From Chloroflexota bacterium (GTDB lineage Bacteria; Chloroflexota; Anaerolineae; Anaerolineales; E44-bin32), in the NCBI GenBank assembly GCA_024277995.1, contig JAJRUD010000116.1, forward strand, positions 1-55,616: a stretch of 55,616 nucleotides of DNA, given 5' to 3'. Below the pieces are notes generated by a model, which saw only the letters and a program-made list of their open reading frames with translations, was not told the origin of the DNA and searched no databases. Made by a program: the position numbers and the translations under genes. Positions 26,448 to 36,323 of the stretch are shown here, piece after piece (within the stretch, counting starts at the first letter, position 1; the number at the start of each line of letters is the position of its first letter).

Positions 26448-28361
26448 ATGCGCGTATTGGGGACTGCGGGACACGTCGATCATGGGAAGTCAACCCTGGT
26501 GAGGGCGCTCACGGGGATAGACCCGGATCGCCTGAGAGAGGAAAAAGAACGCCAGATGACCATCGATCTGGGCTTCGCCTGGATGAGCCTCCCCGATGGT
26601 GAATCCGTTGGCATTGTCGACGTCCCCGGTCACCGGGACTTTATCGAGAATATGCTGGCCGGGGTGGGGGGTATCGATGCTGCGCTTATGGTGGTGGCAG
26701 CCGACGAGGGGGTCATGCCCCAGACGCGCGAGCATCTCGCCATCCTGGACTTGCTGGAAATCCCACGCGCTGTGATCGTGCTGACGAAGGTCGACCTGGT
26801 GACGGATGAGGAGTGGCTGGGTCTGGTCGAGGAGGAAGTGAGGGGCCTGCTGGCGCCGACGCGCTATGCGCAGGCGCCGGTGCTGCCTGTATCGGCGGAG
26901 ACGGGAGAGGGGCTGGAGGCGTTGATTGCGACGATCAGCGCCATGTTGAGGGAGAGCCCGCCCAGGCCGGATAAGGGGCGGCCGCGACTTCCGGTGGATC
27001 GATCTTTTACCATCTCCGGATTTGGCACCGTAGTGACGGGAACGCTGATGGATGGATCGTTAGAGACGGGGCAAGAGGTCGAAATCCTGCCGGATGGGGT
27101 CGGCGCCCGAGTGCGAGGTCTTCAGACGCACAAGAAGAAAGTGCAGCGGGCTGTGCCCGGCAGCCGACTGGCAGCAAACCTGAGTGGGGTAGATGCGCGT
27201 CAGATCGTGCGCGGCGACGTGGTGGTGCTGCCCGGAACGTATGAGGCAACGCGCCTGATAGACGTCCGCTTCCGCATGCTGGCCGCGGCCGACAAGCCGC
27301 TGAGGCACAACCAGGAGGCCAAGCTCTTCGTCGGTTCGGCGCAGAGAATGGTGCGAGTGCGGGTGCTGGGCGCTGATGAGCTTGTGCCTGGTCAAGAGGG
27401 GTGGCTGCAACTCGCGATGCGTGAGCCGGTGGTCGTGGCGCGCGGCGATCACTTCATTCTGCGCAGGCCTTCGCCGGGTGAGACGCTGGGGGGCGGCAGG
27501 GTGGCTGAGCCGCATCCGCGCCGCAGGCATCGGCGCTTTGATGGTGCGACATTGCAGCGCCTGGAGTACCTGCTACAAGGGACCGCAGCGCAGGTGTTGG
27601 CACAGGCGCTCATCCAGGCGGGGGCCTCTCCCGTCAGCAAGGTGGTGGCCAATGCCTCCATTGAGACTGAGCAGGCGCGCGAGGCACTTAGGGCACTGCA
27701 GGAGCAGGGGGAATTGATGATCCTGGGAGAGGGCGGGCTGGATCCGACGGCTGACACGCTGGTGATCCATCGGGACACTTGGGAGCGATTGATAGAGAAA
27801 GCACACCGCGCGCTGCAGGCATATCACACAGAGCATCCGATCCGCTCCGGTATGCCGCGCGAGGAGTTGAAAAGCCGCCTTGGTTTGGATGGGCGGGTGT
27901 TCAGCTCCTTCATGGAGAGGGTGGTCGAGCAGGGGGAACTGCTTGAGCGAGGCCACCGCGTTGCCCATCCAGCCCACGAGATCAACCTGACCGCGAAGCA
28001 ACGCGCCAAGATCGATGGGCTCATGGGACGATTTCGCGCCAGCCCATTTTCGCCGCCGACAATTAAGGATTGCCGAGAGCTGATAGGCGATGAGCTGGTG
28101 GCGCACCTGATCGAAACCGGCAAGCTGGTGCAGGTATCACCGGAAGTTGTCTTCACGGAGCAGGCCTATCGCGAAATGGTGCAGCGCATTCGCGAGGTGC
28201 TGGAAACAAAAGACACCGTCACCATCGCCGAGGCGCGCGATCTGTTCGGGACCTCGCGGAAGTACGTTCTGCCATTGCTGGAGCATCTGGATGCCGCCGG
28301 TGTGACTGTGCGAGACGGGGATCACCGCAGGCTGGCGAAGGGGCACAAGAGGGCGGAGTAG
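26448..28361 (+). CDS. selB: Selenocysteine-specific elongation factor SelB
   Basis: SelB is the EF-Tu-like GTPase that brings selenocysteyl-tRNA to UGA codons marked by a SECIS hairpin. The 637-residue product has G1 [10 protein letters not shown] at its N-terminus, G3 DVPGH, G4 TKVD, and EF-Tu domain 2/3-like barrels ([17 protein letters not shown]). A C-terminal half made of winged-helix repeats binds the SECIS in known SelB (for example [22 protein letters not shown] and [24 protein letters not shown]). I chose ATG 26448; a GTG at 26433 overlaps the upstream gene and would add only five residues. selA, selC and selD are not in the window, and I found no UGA-interrupted gene here. Confidence 0.88.
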   Translation: MRVLGTAGHVDHGKSTLVRALTGIDPDRLREEKERQMTIDLGFAWMSLPDGESVGIVDVPGHRDFIENMLAGVGGIDAALMVVAADEGVMPQTREHLAILDLLEIPRAVIVLTKVDLVTDEEWLGLVEEEVRGLLAPTRYAQAPVLPVSAETGEGLEALIATISAMLRESPPRPDKGRPRLPVDRSFTISGFGTVVTGTLMDGSLETGQEVEILPDGVGARVRGLQTHKKKVQRAVPGSRLAANLSGVDARQIVRGDVVVLPGTYEATRLIDVRFRMLAAADKPLRHNQEAKLFVGSAQRMVRVRVLGADELVPGQEGWLQLAMREPVVVARGDHFILRRPSPGETLGGGRVAEPHPRRRHRRFDGATLQRLEYLLQGTAAQVLAQALIQAGASPVSKVVANASIETEQAREALRALQEQGELMILGEGGLDPTADTLVIHRDTWERLIEKAHRALQAYHTEHPIRSGMPREELKSRLGLDGRVFSSFMERVVEQGELLERGHRVAHPAHEINLTAKQRAKIDGLMGRFRASPFSPPTIKDCRELIGDELVAHLIETGKLVQVSPEVVFTEQAYREMVQRIREVLETKDTVTIAEARDLFGTSRKYVLPLLEHLDAAGVTVRDGDHRRLAKGHKRAE

Positions 28362-28468
28362 GAATAGGTCGTCAGCGCGTGACAGGGGCTGGGAGCTCAA
28401 GCGGTCCATCAGGCGCGGAAGAGCACAGGTTCACCAGGGAGACATGAGAGAAAGCCCCCCGATGGCGG

Positions 28469-30070
28469 CTAGAAGGAGCGAAACCTCCAGAGGCCGCCGA
28501 CCATGACCCCAACCGGCGCGATCTGCCATAGAGAGTGCGGCTGCACCCGGAAGGGATCAACCTCCAATACGATGAGGTCGGCCAGATACCCCGTCTGCAG
28601 TCTGCCGCTGATAGATTCGAGGCCGGCGGCGTATGCGGGCCCCTGCGTATAGGCATAAAGGGCCGCGTTCAACCCCAACCGCTGCTGGGGGATCCAGCCA
28701 CCTGCGGAGGGGGAACCGTCATGGCGCCTGCGCGTGACGGCGGCGTGAATCCCCCAGAAGGGGTTGGGGTCCTCAACGGGCGCGTCGGATCCGAAGGCGA
28801 TATGCGTCCCATGCTGGAGCAGGCTGTCCCATGCATAAGCGAAGCGGGTGCGCTTCCCCCAGGCCGGGATGGCCATCGGCATGTCCGATGTTGCGTGGAT
28901 CGGCTGCATGGAGGCGATGATGCCCAATTCGGCCAGCGCGCCCATGTCCTCTGGGTGCAGCAACTGAACGTGCTCGATGCGGTGGCGGAGAGGGGGCAGG
29001 TCCTGCTGGGTCTCCAACCTTCGCAGCCTGCGGAACGCGTTCAGAACTTCGCGATTGGCGCGGTCTCCGATGGCGTGGATCGCCATCGCCAGGCCGGCGC
29101 GAGCCGCTTCGTGGGCCAGCTCGAACAACTCGGCAGAACTCTTGAGCAGGGCGCCGCTGTTGTCCGGCTGATCGTCGTAAGGATCAATCATGGCGGCGGT
29201 GCGCGGACCGAGGGCGCCGTCCGCGAAGACCTTCACGTTGCCGAGGCGCAGCCACTCATCGCCGAACCCGGTCTGCAGGCCGAGCGCAAGGGCGTGCTGC
29301 AGACGAGCGAGCGGGATGTTCGCCAGCACGCGTATGGATAGGGCGTCCCGGGCCTTGAGGGATTGCAGCGCCCGCAGGCAGCGCGGACCGTCGAAATCGT
29401 GGACGCCCGTCAGGCCCATGCGCAGCAATCTGTGCTGTGCATGATCGATGGCCTGCACCAGGGCCTCGTGGTCCGGGTGGGGAATATGGCGCGCGACCAG
29501 CCGGCTGGCACCTTCGAGCAGTATGCCTGTCGGCGTGCCGGCGGCGTCGCGTTGGATGCGGCCGTCATCAGGATCGGGAGTGTTTCCATCGATGCCGGCG
29601 GCCTCGAGAGCAAGGGAATTGACCCAAGAAGCGTGCAGCGACTTCGCGCTGAGGAAGACGGGATGTTGCGGCGCCGCGCGATCGAGGTCTGCTCTCGTTC
29701 CATAGCGACCCCAGAGATTATGATCCCAACCATGCCCCAGGATCCAGCTTACAGGTGGAATCTGTGCGGCGCGCTCGGCGACGGCGTCCAGGCAGGCGTG
29801 CAGGTCAAGGCCCTGGCAATCGATCCTGGTCAGGCTGAGGGCGTACTGTTCGAGATGAATGTGCGCGTCGACCAGGCCCGGAAGCACGATCCTGCCTGCG
29901 AGGGAGACGACATGGGAGGGTGCCACATGATCGAGCAGTTGATCAGCAGTCTCACCGGCCGCGAGGATGCGGCCATCGCGCAAGGCCATCGTATGGACTA
30001 CGGGGGCAGCCGGATCGAGTGTGTAGATGCGACCGTCAGTGAGCAGGGTGACATCCTGGGCCATGGTCAT
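28469..30070 (-). CDS. Metal-dependent amidohydrolase (YtcJ-like)
   Basis: The 533-residue protein belongs to the amidohydrolase superfamily with the YtcJ layout. It has an N-terminal composite barrel strand (TLLTDGRIYTLDPAAPVVHTMAL), the metal motif VDAHIHLEQYAL, and later metal ligands in MAIHAIGDRANREVL and HRIEHVQLL. The block IAFGSDAPVEDPNPFWGIHAAVTRR carries the catalytic Asp. The C-terminus returns to the barrel (GYLADLIVLEVDPF). The start is ATG 30070, with GGGGAG six bases upstream. It lies 48 bases after glpC and may belong to the same transcript. Substrates of this family are mostly unknown amides or cyclic imides. Confidence 0.85.
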   Translation of the reverse strand: MTMAQDVTLLTDGRIYTLDPAAPVVHTMALRDGRILAAGETADQLLDHVAPSHVVSLAGRIVLPGLVDAHIHLEQYALSLTRIDCQGLDLHACLDAVAERAAQIPPVSWILGHGWDHNLWGRYGTRADLDRAAPQHPVFLSAKSLHASWVNSLALEAAGIDGNTPDPDDGRIQRDAAGTPTGILLEGASRLVARHIPHPDHEALVQAIDHAQHRLLRMGLTGVHDFDGPRCLRALQSLKARDALSIRVLANIPLARLQHALALGLQTGFGDEWLRLGNVKVFADGALGPRTAAMIDPYDDQPDNSGALLKSSAELFELAHEAARAGLAMAIHAIGDRANREVLNAFRRLRRLETQQDLPPLRHRIEHVQLLHPEDMGALAELGIIASMQPIHATSDMPMAIPAWGKRTRFAYAWDSLLQHGTHIAFGSDAPVEDPNPFWGIHAAVTRRRHDGSPSAGGWIPQQRLGLNAALYAYTQGPAYAAGLESISGRLQTGYLADLIVLEVDPFRVQPHSLWQIAPVGVMVGGLWRFRSF

Positions 30071-30118
30071 GGGTATCTCCCCGGGTGGAAACATGCTTCT
30101 GGGCCGCGAGAGCGCCGC

Positions 30119-31366
30119 TCAGGGGGCGTTCCGGGTGGGGCAGGGCACCTGCAGGCCGATGGCCATGGCAATAACCTCGACGGGATGATAGGCAGGAAGC
30201 CCGGTGTGCGCGTTGAGCCACCAGCGGCACGTCTCGGAATCGGTGATGAGGAAATCGACTTCCGCGGATTGAGCCTGTTGGAAAAGAGGCGAACCTACCT
30301 GGCGGGCGGTGTCGTAGCGCTCGCGCTTGAGACCGTAGGTGCCGGCGACCCCGCAGCATTCATGCTCAGAGACGAGGATTTCGAGCCCCGGGATGTGCTG
30401 GAGCACCTCCAAGGCGGGCGTGCCGACCCCGTGCAGCCGGAGCTGGCAGGGCGGGTGATAGAGAGCGCGGGCGGAAAGAGCTTGGCACTCAAGCCTTGGG
30501 AGCCGGTCGGATGCACGCCAGAGGAGAAACTCAAAAAGGTCGAAGGTGGATTCGGCCAGAGCATCAAAGGTTTCGCTTCGCAAGTCGAGTATGGACCGGT
30601 AGTCGTGTTTGAGCGCCAGCGTGCACGAAGTCGAGGTGCCGACGATGGGGATGCCGGCTTCGATGACGGGTGCCAGGGAACCGGCGTTCTTGCGCGCGTA
30701 GCGGCGGGCGGCGTCGAGCAGACCGTTGGATTGCAGCGGCAGGCCGCAGCAGGTTTGGGGCGGCAGCACGACATTGAAGCCAAGCTGCTCGAGAAGGTGA
30801 ACCGTCATAATGCCAATGTGCGGCTCGTAGTGTTGGCTGCTGCAGCCGTGGAAATAGGCGATGGTGTCCGCCGGGAGACGAGGGATGCGGTCGGCGATCA
30901 CGCAGCGGTCGGCGAGCTGGCGGCGCAAGGTTCGCGGGGCAAAGGGAGGCAGGGGCGCCTCGCTGGCCACTCCGAGCAGGAGCTCCATGGTCTGGCGGAT
31001 GGGGCGCAGGCGAAGCGAGAGGTTGGCCAGGCCGGCGAGGGGGCGAGCGAGGCGAGCCAGGGTGGCCGGCCGGGAGATGATGTGGTCTCGTAGCGGCACG
31101 CCGCTCTGCTGTGCGTAATGAGCCTTGGCGACGATATTGACGTCGGCGACCGCGACGCCATGGGGGCAGACGCGCGAACACACCCCGCAGCCGGAGCAGA
31201 GGGCGATGGATCTCTCGCTCAGTTGCAGACGAGGGTGCCGGAAGCGTTGGGCCTGTGGGCCCACAGCTTTGGGGCCGGGGAAGGCATCGCTGACGGCGGC
31301 GACGGGGCAGGCAGCCGTGCAGATATTGCACTTGAGACAGGCGTCGATGGTGGGCAGGGGGATCAT
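30119..31366 (-). CDS. glpC: Anaerobic glycerol-3-phosphate dehydrogenase subunit C (GlpC)
   Basis: GlpC is the iron-sulfur subunit that links the GlpAB dimer to the membrane quinone pool. The 415-residue product has two 4Fe-4S motifs (CLKCNICTAACP near residue 10 and CSGCGVCSRVCP near 57), then two heterodisulfide-reductase-like CCG domains (FHGCSS with QTCCGLPLQSNG, then PPCQLRLHGVG with HECCGVAGTYG). Its ATG 31366 overlaps the glpB stop by four bases. The complete A-B-C order is present, so glycerol-3-phosphate oxidation under anaerobic conditions is expected. The hydrophobic stretch usually anchoring GlpC is weak here. Confidence 0.93.
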   Translation of the reverse strand: MIPLPTIDACLKCNICTAACPVAAVSDAFPGPKAVGPQAQRFRHPRLQLSERSIALCSGCGVCSRVCPHGVAVADVNIVAKAHYAQQSGVPLRDHIISRPATLARLARPLAGLANLSLRLRPIRQTMELLLGVASEAPLPPFAPRTLRRQLADRCVIADRIPRLPADTIAYFHGCSSQHYEPHIGIMTVHLLEQLGFNVVLPPQTCCGLPLQSNGLLDAARRYARKNAGSLAPVIEAGIPIVGTSTSCTLALKHDYRSILDLRSETFDALAESTFDLFEFLLWRASDRLPRLECQALSARALYHPPCQLRLHGVGTPALEVLQHIPGLEILVSEHECCGVAGTYGLKRERYDTARQVGSPLFQQAQSAEVDFLITDSETCRWWLNAHTGLPAYHPVEVIAMAIGLQVPCPTRNAP

Positions 31367-32592
31367 GCGAGCGCAGCCTCCACAGCGCAGTGCGCGGTGG
31401 CAAGGTCGATGCCCTGCCGGGATCCTTCGCGGCTTCGATCGGCGCCCGCAAGCAGGCTGCCGGCGGCGAAGAGGTTTTCGAAGGCGGGTTTGGCGTTGGC
31501 GCCAAGGGGGCGCATGTGCTGATCGACGTGCAAGCCGAAGAGGGCGTAAGGATGGGAGCCGAAGGGATCGCTGCCGAGCCAGCGCGTCCGGTCATCGTCG
31601 TGGGCGACAGGCAGGTCGAAGACGGATTCCTGGACGCGCCCGTCCTCGTGGAATACGAGACCGCCATTGAGGACCCCGCCTGTGGCGAGGATGACGGCAT
31701 CGGCAGCGATGAGCCTGGGGCCCCCCGCCGTCTGCAGGACGACGCCCGAGACGAGTTGTCCGCCCGATCGGCCGTCGACGCGGCCGACAGCCCTCGATCC
31801 CTCGATGATCTGGACACCTGCCGAGGAGAGCGAGCGGCGAAGGGCGCGCTCCAGGCGGATACCGGGGAGCGACGGGGGCAGTGTGGGGATCTCGGATATC
31901 GTCAGAGCGAGAAGATCCTGCAGTTCTTGCCAGACGATGAAGTTGTGCTCAAGGCCGAGGACGGCCGGAAGGGCAAGGTGGCGCACACCCGTCAGGCGCG
32001 GTTTCCAGGACCGGGCAAGCTCGCGGCGCCATTCGGGCGTTTCGAACAGGCGGGCCAGGTCGGTGGCGAAACGCTCGCGTCCTGGCGGGAGTTCGATGAG
32101 CGGAAGGGTGAGGCAGTCTTGGATGTCGGCGCCTTGACGCTGGAGCCCCGAGGCAACGAGGTGGGGACTGAAGTCGAAAAAGCCTTCGAACCCCGCCACG
32201 ACGATCGGCTCGGCGCGGTTCAGATCGCCGGCGGCGAGGGAGAACGGGGCGAGCGCGGTCAGGTGGGCCGTGCCCAGGGCAGTGATGAGGCGGTGATTGC
32301 GCGAGGGTGCGCCGTGGTACTCGATCCCCTGCCGGTCGAGGAGGTAGATGAAGTCGGCGAGAGCGGATTGCAGCCGCGGGAAGCCGCCGGCGAGGGCATA
32401 GGGATGAGGGTGTCTCAGGCGGCGGATGGAGCGTGAAGGCGACTTGGTGGCCCACAGGTCGATGCAGCCGTGGCTGAGCGCCAGCGAGCCTCGGCCGCGT
32501 GCGACCAGGGTGACGCGGGCGCCGCGTGCGGCGGCCAGTGCAGCCGCGAAGAGGCCCGTCAGGCCGGCGCCCACGACGATAAGGTGTTTCAA
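31363..32592 (-). CDS. glpB: Anaerobic glycerol-3-phosphate dehydrogenase subunit B (GlpB)
   Basis: GlpB is the flavin-binding electron-transfer subunit of the GlpABC complex. I chose TTG 32592, which overlaps the last codons of glpA (GATTGA) and has GAGGTG five bases upstream. The longer open frame reaching 33810 is a shadow of glpA. The 409-residue product starts LKHLIVVGAGLTGLFAAALAAARG, a Rossmann dinucleotide fold, and has SHGCIDLW, ALPAVLGLEHN, ATGGVLNGGLVFHEDG and a C-terminal NLFAAGSLLAGAD block. All are typical of GlpB. The rare TTG start and overlap suggest tight translational coupling to glpA. Confidence 0.9.
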   Translation of the reverse strand: MKHLIVVGAGLTGLFAAALAAARGARVTLVARGRGSLALSHGCIDLWATKSPSRSIRRLRHPHPYALAGGFPRLQSALADFIYLLDRQGIEYHGAPSRNHRLITALGTAHLTALAPFSLAAGDLNRAEPIVVAGFEGFFDFSPHLVASGLQRQGADIQDCLTLPLIELPPGRERFATDLARLFETPEWRRELARSWKPRLTGVRHLALPAVLGLEHNFIVWQELQDLLALTISEIPTLPPSLPGIRLERALRRSLSSAGVQIIEGSRAVGRVDGRSGGQLVSGVVLQTAGGPRLIAADAVILATGGVLNGGLVFHEDGRVQESVFDLPVAHDDDRTRWLGSDPFGSHPYALFGLHVDQHMRPLGANAKPAFENLFAAGSLLAGADRSREGSRQGIDLATAHCAVEAALA

Positions 32593-34139
32593 TCTGTCAC
32601 CTCGGCGTGCAGAAGGTCGACGTAAACACGGTGTTGCAGGGCCATCTGGCGCAGGGTCGTGCCCCAGGCGAGCGGAGACAGGCCGCGAGAGCGCTCGGAA
32701 GCGAAGGCGTGCAGTGCCTGTTGGGGTGTCTGGGCCCCCGCGCCAACCTCGGCCAGGACTGCCGCTGCACGATAGGCGCAGAAGGTTCCCTGGCAGGGGC
32801 CCATTCCCAGGCGGAGATCGCGCATCAAATCGGCCAGTTCGGCCACGTCGCCGCCTTGCAGGGCAGTGAGCACCTCTCCCTTGGACACCACCTCGCATTC
32901 GCAAAGCAGGTCGGGGTGACCGGTTGCCCGGGCGCTCTCGATTGAAGTCAGGCGGGCGGGAAGCGAGTAATGGCGACGATGGCCGGGCTGGAGAGGCGTC
33001 TCTGCGGTAAGCGACGGAGACCGGATGCCGAGGCGGCGGCAGATGAGATCGACCGTCTGCTCGGCCATGAGGCGGAAGGTAGTGAGCTTTCCGCCGAAAA
33101 CGGAGATGAGGCCGCCCAGCGAATCGTTTTCGGCATGGTCGAGGATGATGTGGCCACGCGTGATGCTCCGGTTGTTGATGGCCTCCACTTCTTGAGGGCG
33201 ATAGAGCGGACGGATGCCAGCCCAGGCGCGCAGCGGACGGTACTGTGAGAGGGAGGGTATGAGGATCTCGCCTTCGGCGAGCAGCAGGTCGATCTCCCAG
33301 GGTTCGATGGAGCGCTGCTCTGGGGAAGAGACCGGCACATCCGTGGTCCCCAGAACGTTGACCGTATCGACCGGCACGATGATGTCGCCATCGGATGGAG
33401 GTTTGCAGCGGTTGATGACGGTATTGACGACGCGGGAAGCCATGGCGATCAGGGTGCCCTTGCCGAGGGTCAACGGTATGTGAAGGCCTGCCAGGGCGGC
33501 CACGGCGGCGGTCCAGGGGCCGGTGGCGTTGACCACGACATCGGCCAGTATGCTGAACTCCTCGCCCTGCGCGAGGGGGCGCACCCGGGCGCCGACGACG
33601 GCCTGGCGCGCTATCAGGAGAGCGACGACCTGGTGCCAGAGCAGGACCTGGCAGCCGCTGGAGCGCACAGATTCGGTGAGGGCGTGGAGCAGGTGAAAGG
33701 AGTTGAGCGAGGCGTCGTTGACGTAGAAAGCGCGGGAGATCCTGGGATTCAACATGGGCTCGCGACGCAGGGCCTGGGCGGGGGTGATCTCCTGGGCGGG
33801 GACATTGCACCGACCGCAGGCTTCGAGCCAGCGGTCGGCGAATTGCGGGGGGTCGGCCGGGGTGGAGACGAAGAGGCCGCCGGTGTCCTCGATGGCTGCG
33901 GGGATGATGCGGCGCAGGATGGCGTTCTCGCGCGCGCAGTCGCGCGCCGAATGCGGGTCTGAGGTAACGTAGCGACCACCAGAATGGAGCAGTCCATGGT
34001 ATCGGCCGGAAGTGCCCTGGGCGAGGTCGCCTTGCTCGAGGAGGATGACTTTCAGGCCGCGCAGCGCGGCATCCCAGGCGATGCCGAGGCCGGTGGCGCC
34101 TCCTCCGATGACCAGGACCTGAGTGGAAAGGGTTGGCAT
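32589..34139 (-). CDS. glpA: Anaerobic glycerol-3-phosphate dehydrogenase subunit A (GlpA)
   Basis: GlpA is the catalytic FAD subunit oxidising glycerol-3-phosphate to dihydroxyacetone phosphate. The 516-residue product has VLVIGGGATGLGIAWDAALRG at the N-terminus, SGRYHGLLHSGGRY, VVNATGPWT and the VLGTTDVPV block. A C-terminal BFD-type 2Fe-2S domain follows (CECE and CQGTFC, about residues 415-455) that distinguishes GlpA from aerobic GlpD. It is the first of the glpABC run; a GNAT gene lies 79 bases upstream on the same strand. A glycerophosphodiesterase at 40247-41032 could supply the substrate (inference). Confidence 0.95.
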   Translation of the reverse strand: MPTLSTQVLVIGGGATGLGIAWDAALRGLKVILLEQGDLAQGTSGRYHGLLHSGGRYVTSDPHSARDCARENAILRRIIPAAIEDTGGLFVSTPADPPQFADRWLEACGRCNVPAQEITPAQALRREPMLNPRISRAFYVNDASLNSFHLLHALTESVRSSGCQVLLWHQVVALLIARQAVVGARVRPLAQGEEFSILADVVVNATGPWTAAVAALAGLHIPLTLGKGTLIAMASRVVNTVINRCKPPSDGDIIVPVDTVNVLGTTDVPVSSPEQRSIEPWEIDLLLAEGEILIPSLSQYRPLRAWAGIRPLYRPQEVEAINNRSITRGHIILDHAENDSLGGLISVFGGKLTTFRLMAEQTVDLICRRLGIRSPSLTAETPLQPGHRRHYSLPARLTSIESARATGHPDLLCECEVVSKGEVLTALQGGDVAELADLMRDLRLGMGPCQGTFCAYRAAAVLAEVGAGAQTPQQALHAFASERSRGLSPLAWGTTLRQMALQHRVYVDLLHAEVTD

Positions 34140-34218
34140 AGGCTATATGGGCCGGTGGACGGACAGGAGGCGGGGGCGGGCAGGGCGTGGGGACATGGAT
34201 GCCTCCAAGAGTCGACGG

Positions 34219-34713
34219 TCACTTATCGGATGGGATATCGGGAGGCGTGGTGGGCGCGTCCGCTTTGCGGACGCCTGCCAGGTCGCGAACGAACTCGAGG
34301 GTGGTGGCTTCCTGCTGATACCCCATGGCGACATAGAAGGCGTGGGCCTCACTGCGGACGACGTCTGTGCGCAGGAGCAGTCGTGCCCGGCCGGATTGGC
34401 GGGCCCAGGTTTCGGCTGCGGTGATCAGGTGGCGGCCGACGCCGCGCCGGCGGTGATGGGGTTGCACGGCGATTGCGACGACCTCGGCGGTCTCGTCGTT
34501 GATCAGGTCGTGCGCCACGCGCAAGTGCGCATAGCCAACAAGCTGATCTCCTTCGACGGCCAATAACAATCGATCCTCCCTCGGCAATTCCTCAAGACGA
34601 CGGCGAAGCGTAGCGACTCTCACGGGGAAGCCGATGGCCTCGTGAAGATCGGCCAACTGGACGAGGTAGGCCTCAGGTGGGTGGCGGGTGCGTATGATCT
34701 GCAAGTGAATCAT
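34219..34713 (-). CDS. GNAT-family N-acetyltransferase
   Basis: The 164-residue protein has the acetyl-CoA binding pattern of GNAT enzymes: VVAIAVQPHHRRRGVGRHLITAAETWA (motif A with R-x-x-G-x-G) and a downstream EAHAFYVAMGYQQEATTLEF (motif B). The N-terminus (MIHLQIIRTRHPPEAYLVQLADLHEA) is the substrate side. The acceptor is unknown. ATG 34713 has CGGAGG-like sequence upstream; a minus-strand TACAAT at 34725-34730 is a possible -10. It precedes glpA on the same strand by 79 bases, which may be chance or co-transcription. Confidence 0.85.
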   Translation of the reverse strand: MIHLQIIRTRHPPEAYLVQLADLHEAIGFPVRVATLRRRLEELPREDRLLLAVEGDQLVGYAHLRVAHDLINDETAEVVAIAVQPHHRRRGVGRHLITAAETWARQSGRARLLLRTDVVRSEAHAFYVAMGYQQEATTLEFVRDLAGVRKADAPTTPPDIPSDK

Positions 34714-34828
34714 CCCCGGAGGTTATTGTACATGATCAGATCGTCTTGCGCGATGGCTGGCGAGAGACGCTGATGGTCGGCCCACGTGGGGAGCGGCAGG
34801 GCGAGGAGGTGCGCACAAGGCTCATGGA

Positions 34829-35755
34829 TCAAGGCTCGGGGTCGATGCAGCTGGAGGGGAGGTGATGCAGCCCTCGCAGGAAGGCGTCGCCCGGCATGGG
34901 TTTCCTGCCTGCCGGTTGGACGAGCTCCAGCACGAGAAGGCCCTGCGCCGTTACCAGTGCAGGCGCGTCATCGACGATGGTCAGGGAGCCAGGCGAACCA
35001 GCGCCAGGCCTGGCCGAGGCGCGCAGAACGCGGATGCGCCTTCCCAGCAGGCCGAAATATGACCCCGGCCATGGCTCGAAGGCCCTTACCTGGCGGGCGA
35101 GAAGGTCGGCGGGTTTGCTGGGATCGAGCCAGCCATCGCGCTTGCGGAGCAGGGGGGCATACGTTGCGGCAGCATGGTCTTGCGGTTGTGGCGACAGATC
35201 GCCGGCCGCATAGGCGGGCAGGGTTTGCGTGAGTAGTTCGGCCCCCATTCGAGCAAGGCGTTCAGAGAGCTGCCCGCCCGTCTCGTTGGGGGCGATGGGC
35301 GTCTCCTGTTGCGCGAGAATGGGACCGGTGTCCAGCCCCTCGTCCATCTTCATGATGGTCACGCCTGTGATGCGGTCGCCGTGCAGGATGGCGGCCTGGA
35401 CGGGTGAGGCGCCGCGCCAGCGCGGCAGGAGCGAGGCGTGAACGTTCAGGCAGCCCAGGGGGGGCAGGGACAGGACCTCCGGCTTGAGGATCTGGCCATA
35501 TGCTGCGACGACGATGACATCTGGCGCCCAGGCATGGAGCTGCTGGAAGGCGTCAGGGTGACTGAGGCGGGGAGGCTGGATCAGGGGGATGCCGTGCTCG
35601 CTGGCAGCCTGCTTGACGGGCGGGGAGCGCAGCTTGCGGCCGCGCCCTGAGGGCCGATCGGGCTGGGTGACTACGCCCACGACGTCGGTGTGTTGTGTCA
35701 AGGCCGCCAGTGCGGGCAGGGCGAACTCCGGGGAGCCCATGAAGACGACGCGCAT
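34829..35755 (-). CDS. fmt: Methionyl-tRNA formyltransferase
   Basis: Fmt formylates the initiator methionyl-tRNA with 10-formyl-tetrahydrofolate. The 308-residue product shows FMGSPEFALPALAAL, TQPDRPSGRGRK, the catalytic block CLNVHASLLPRWRGASPVQ with Asn, His and the SLLP folate motif, and ITIMKMDEGLDTGPIL. The C-terminal tRNA-binding domain starts near residue 205 (LPAYAAGDLSPQPQD). ATG 35755 is a good start. The usual neighbour def (peptide deformylase) is absent. Confidence 0.95.
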   Translation of the reverse strand: MRVVFMGSPEFALPALAALTQHTDVVGVVTQPDRPSGRGRKLRSPPVKQAASEHGIPLIQPPRLSHPDAFQQLHAWAPDVIVVAAYGQILKPEVLSLPPLGCLNVHASLLPRWRGASPVQAAILHGDRITGVTIMKMDEGLDTGPILAQQETPIAPNETGGQLSERLARMGAELLTQTLPAYAAGDLSPQPQDHAAATYAPLLRKRDGWLDPSKPADLLARQVRAFEPWPGSYFGLLGRRIRVLRASARPGAGSPGSLTIVDDAPALVTAQGLLVLELVQPAGRKPMPGDAFLRGLHHLPSSCIDPEP

Positions 35756-35830
35756 GTTGCTATCCTAGCACGGAAGACGCATGAGGAGAATTGCAACCAA
35801 GAGGAGGTATGGGGGTTATACAAAGTGAGC

Positions 35831-35858
35831 TTGCGCTAGCAGGAAGGATCGCTACAAT
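35831..35858 (+). promoter_or_regulatory. Promoter of the DUF4870 gene
   Basis: TTGCGC (35831-35836), 16-base spacer, TACAAT (35853-35858). The leader to ATG 35927 would be about 60 bases; it includes GGAGGA-like sequence before the start. Confidence 0.55.
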
Positions 35859-35926
35859 AGGTGCATGCTTGAGATCCGGGGGATAGGCCTCGGGAAAGCC
35901 AAATCATCTACGGAGGATAGAGAGCC

Positions 35927-36253
35927 ATGAGCGAAGAACCGCAAGTAACCAGCGACGACAAGCTCTGGGCGGCATTGGGGTATCCGATACCCCTTATCGC
36001 CATCATCGTGCTTTTCATGGAGGAGAAGAAAGCGCGTCCATTCATCAAGTTCCATGCTGTTCAAGCCCTGGTGTTCAACGTTGCCCTGTGGGTGCTGATC
36101 CTTGTGCTGAGCACCGTCACCCTGGGTTTCGGGGCGATCTGCGCGCCTCTGCTGTGGCTGGTAACGCTTTGGCCGGCCTTTGACTCCTACAAGGGCAACT
36201 ACACGGAAGTGCCCGTTATCACCAACTTCATCAAGAACCAGGGCTGGGCATAA
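35927..36253 (+). CDS. DUF4870 family membrane protein
   Basis: The 108-residue protein has about three hydrophobic segments and the DUF4870 pattern. It starts with SDDKLWAALGYPIPLIAIIVLFMEEK, then RPFIKFHAVQALVFN (the conserved FHxxQ), and ends with APLLWLVTLWPAFDSYKGNYTEVPVI. DUF4870 proteins are widespread small membrane proteins with no known function. It has its own promoter and an immediate strong terminator, so it is monocistronic. Confidence 0.88.
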   Translation: MSEEPQVTSDDKLWAALGYPIPLIAIIVLFMEEKKARPFIKFHAVQALVFNVALWVLILVLSTVTLGFGAICAPLLWLVTLWPAFDSYKGNYTEVPVITNFIKNQGWA

Positions 36254-36271
36254 CCCAGGTTGGGGACATAT

Positions 36272-36297
36272 ACGGGGCCCGCGCATGCGGGCCCCGT
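36272..36297 (+). terminator. Terminator after the DUF4870 gene
   Basis: Perfect 11-bp GC-rich stem (36272-36282 with 36287-36297), GCAT loop, followed by TTC. It is 18 bases after the stop and 26 bases before recJ. Confidence 0.8.
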
Positions 36298-36323
36298 TTC
36301 TCGTCGCCCACCTGCCATAAACC

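Noticed and set aside
28362..28468. selC (tRNA-Sec) downstream of selB
   Set aside because: No cloverleaf or TTCGA-type T arm could be found in this stretch.
31363..33810. One 815-residue protein including GlpB
   Set aside because: The N-terminal half of that open frame is out-of-frame glpA sequence. GlpB similarity starts at the TTG at 32592.
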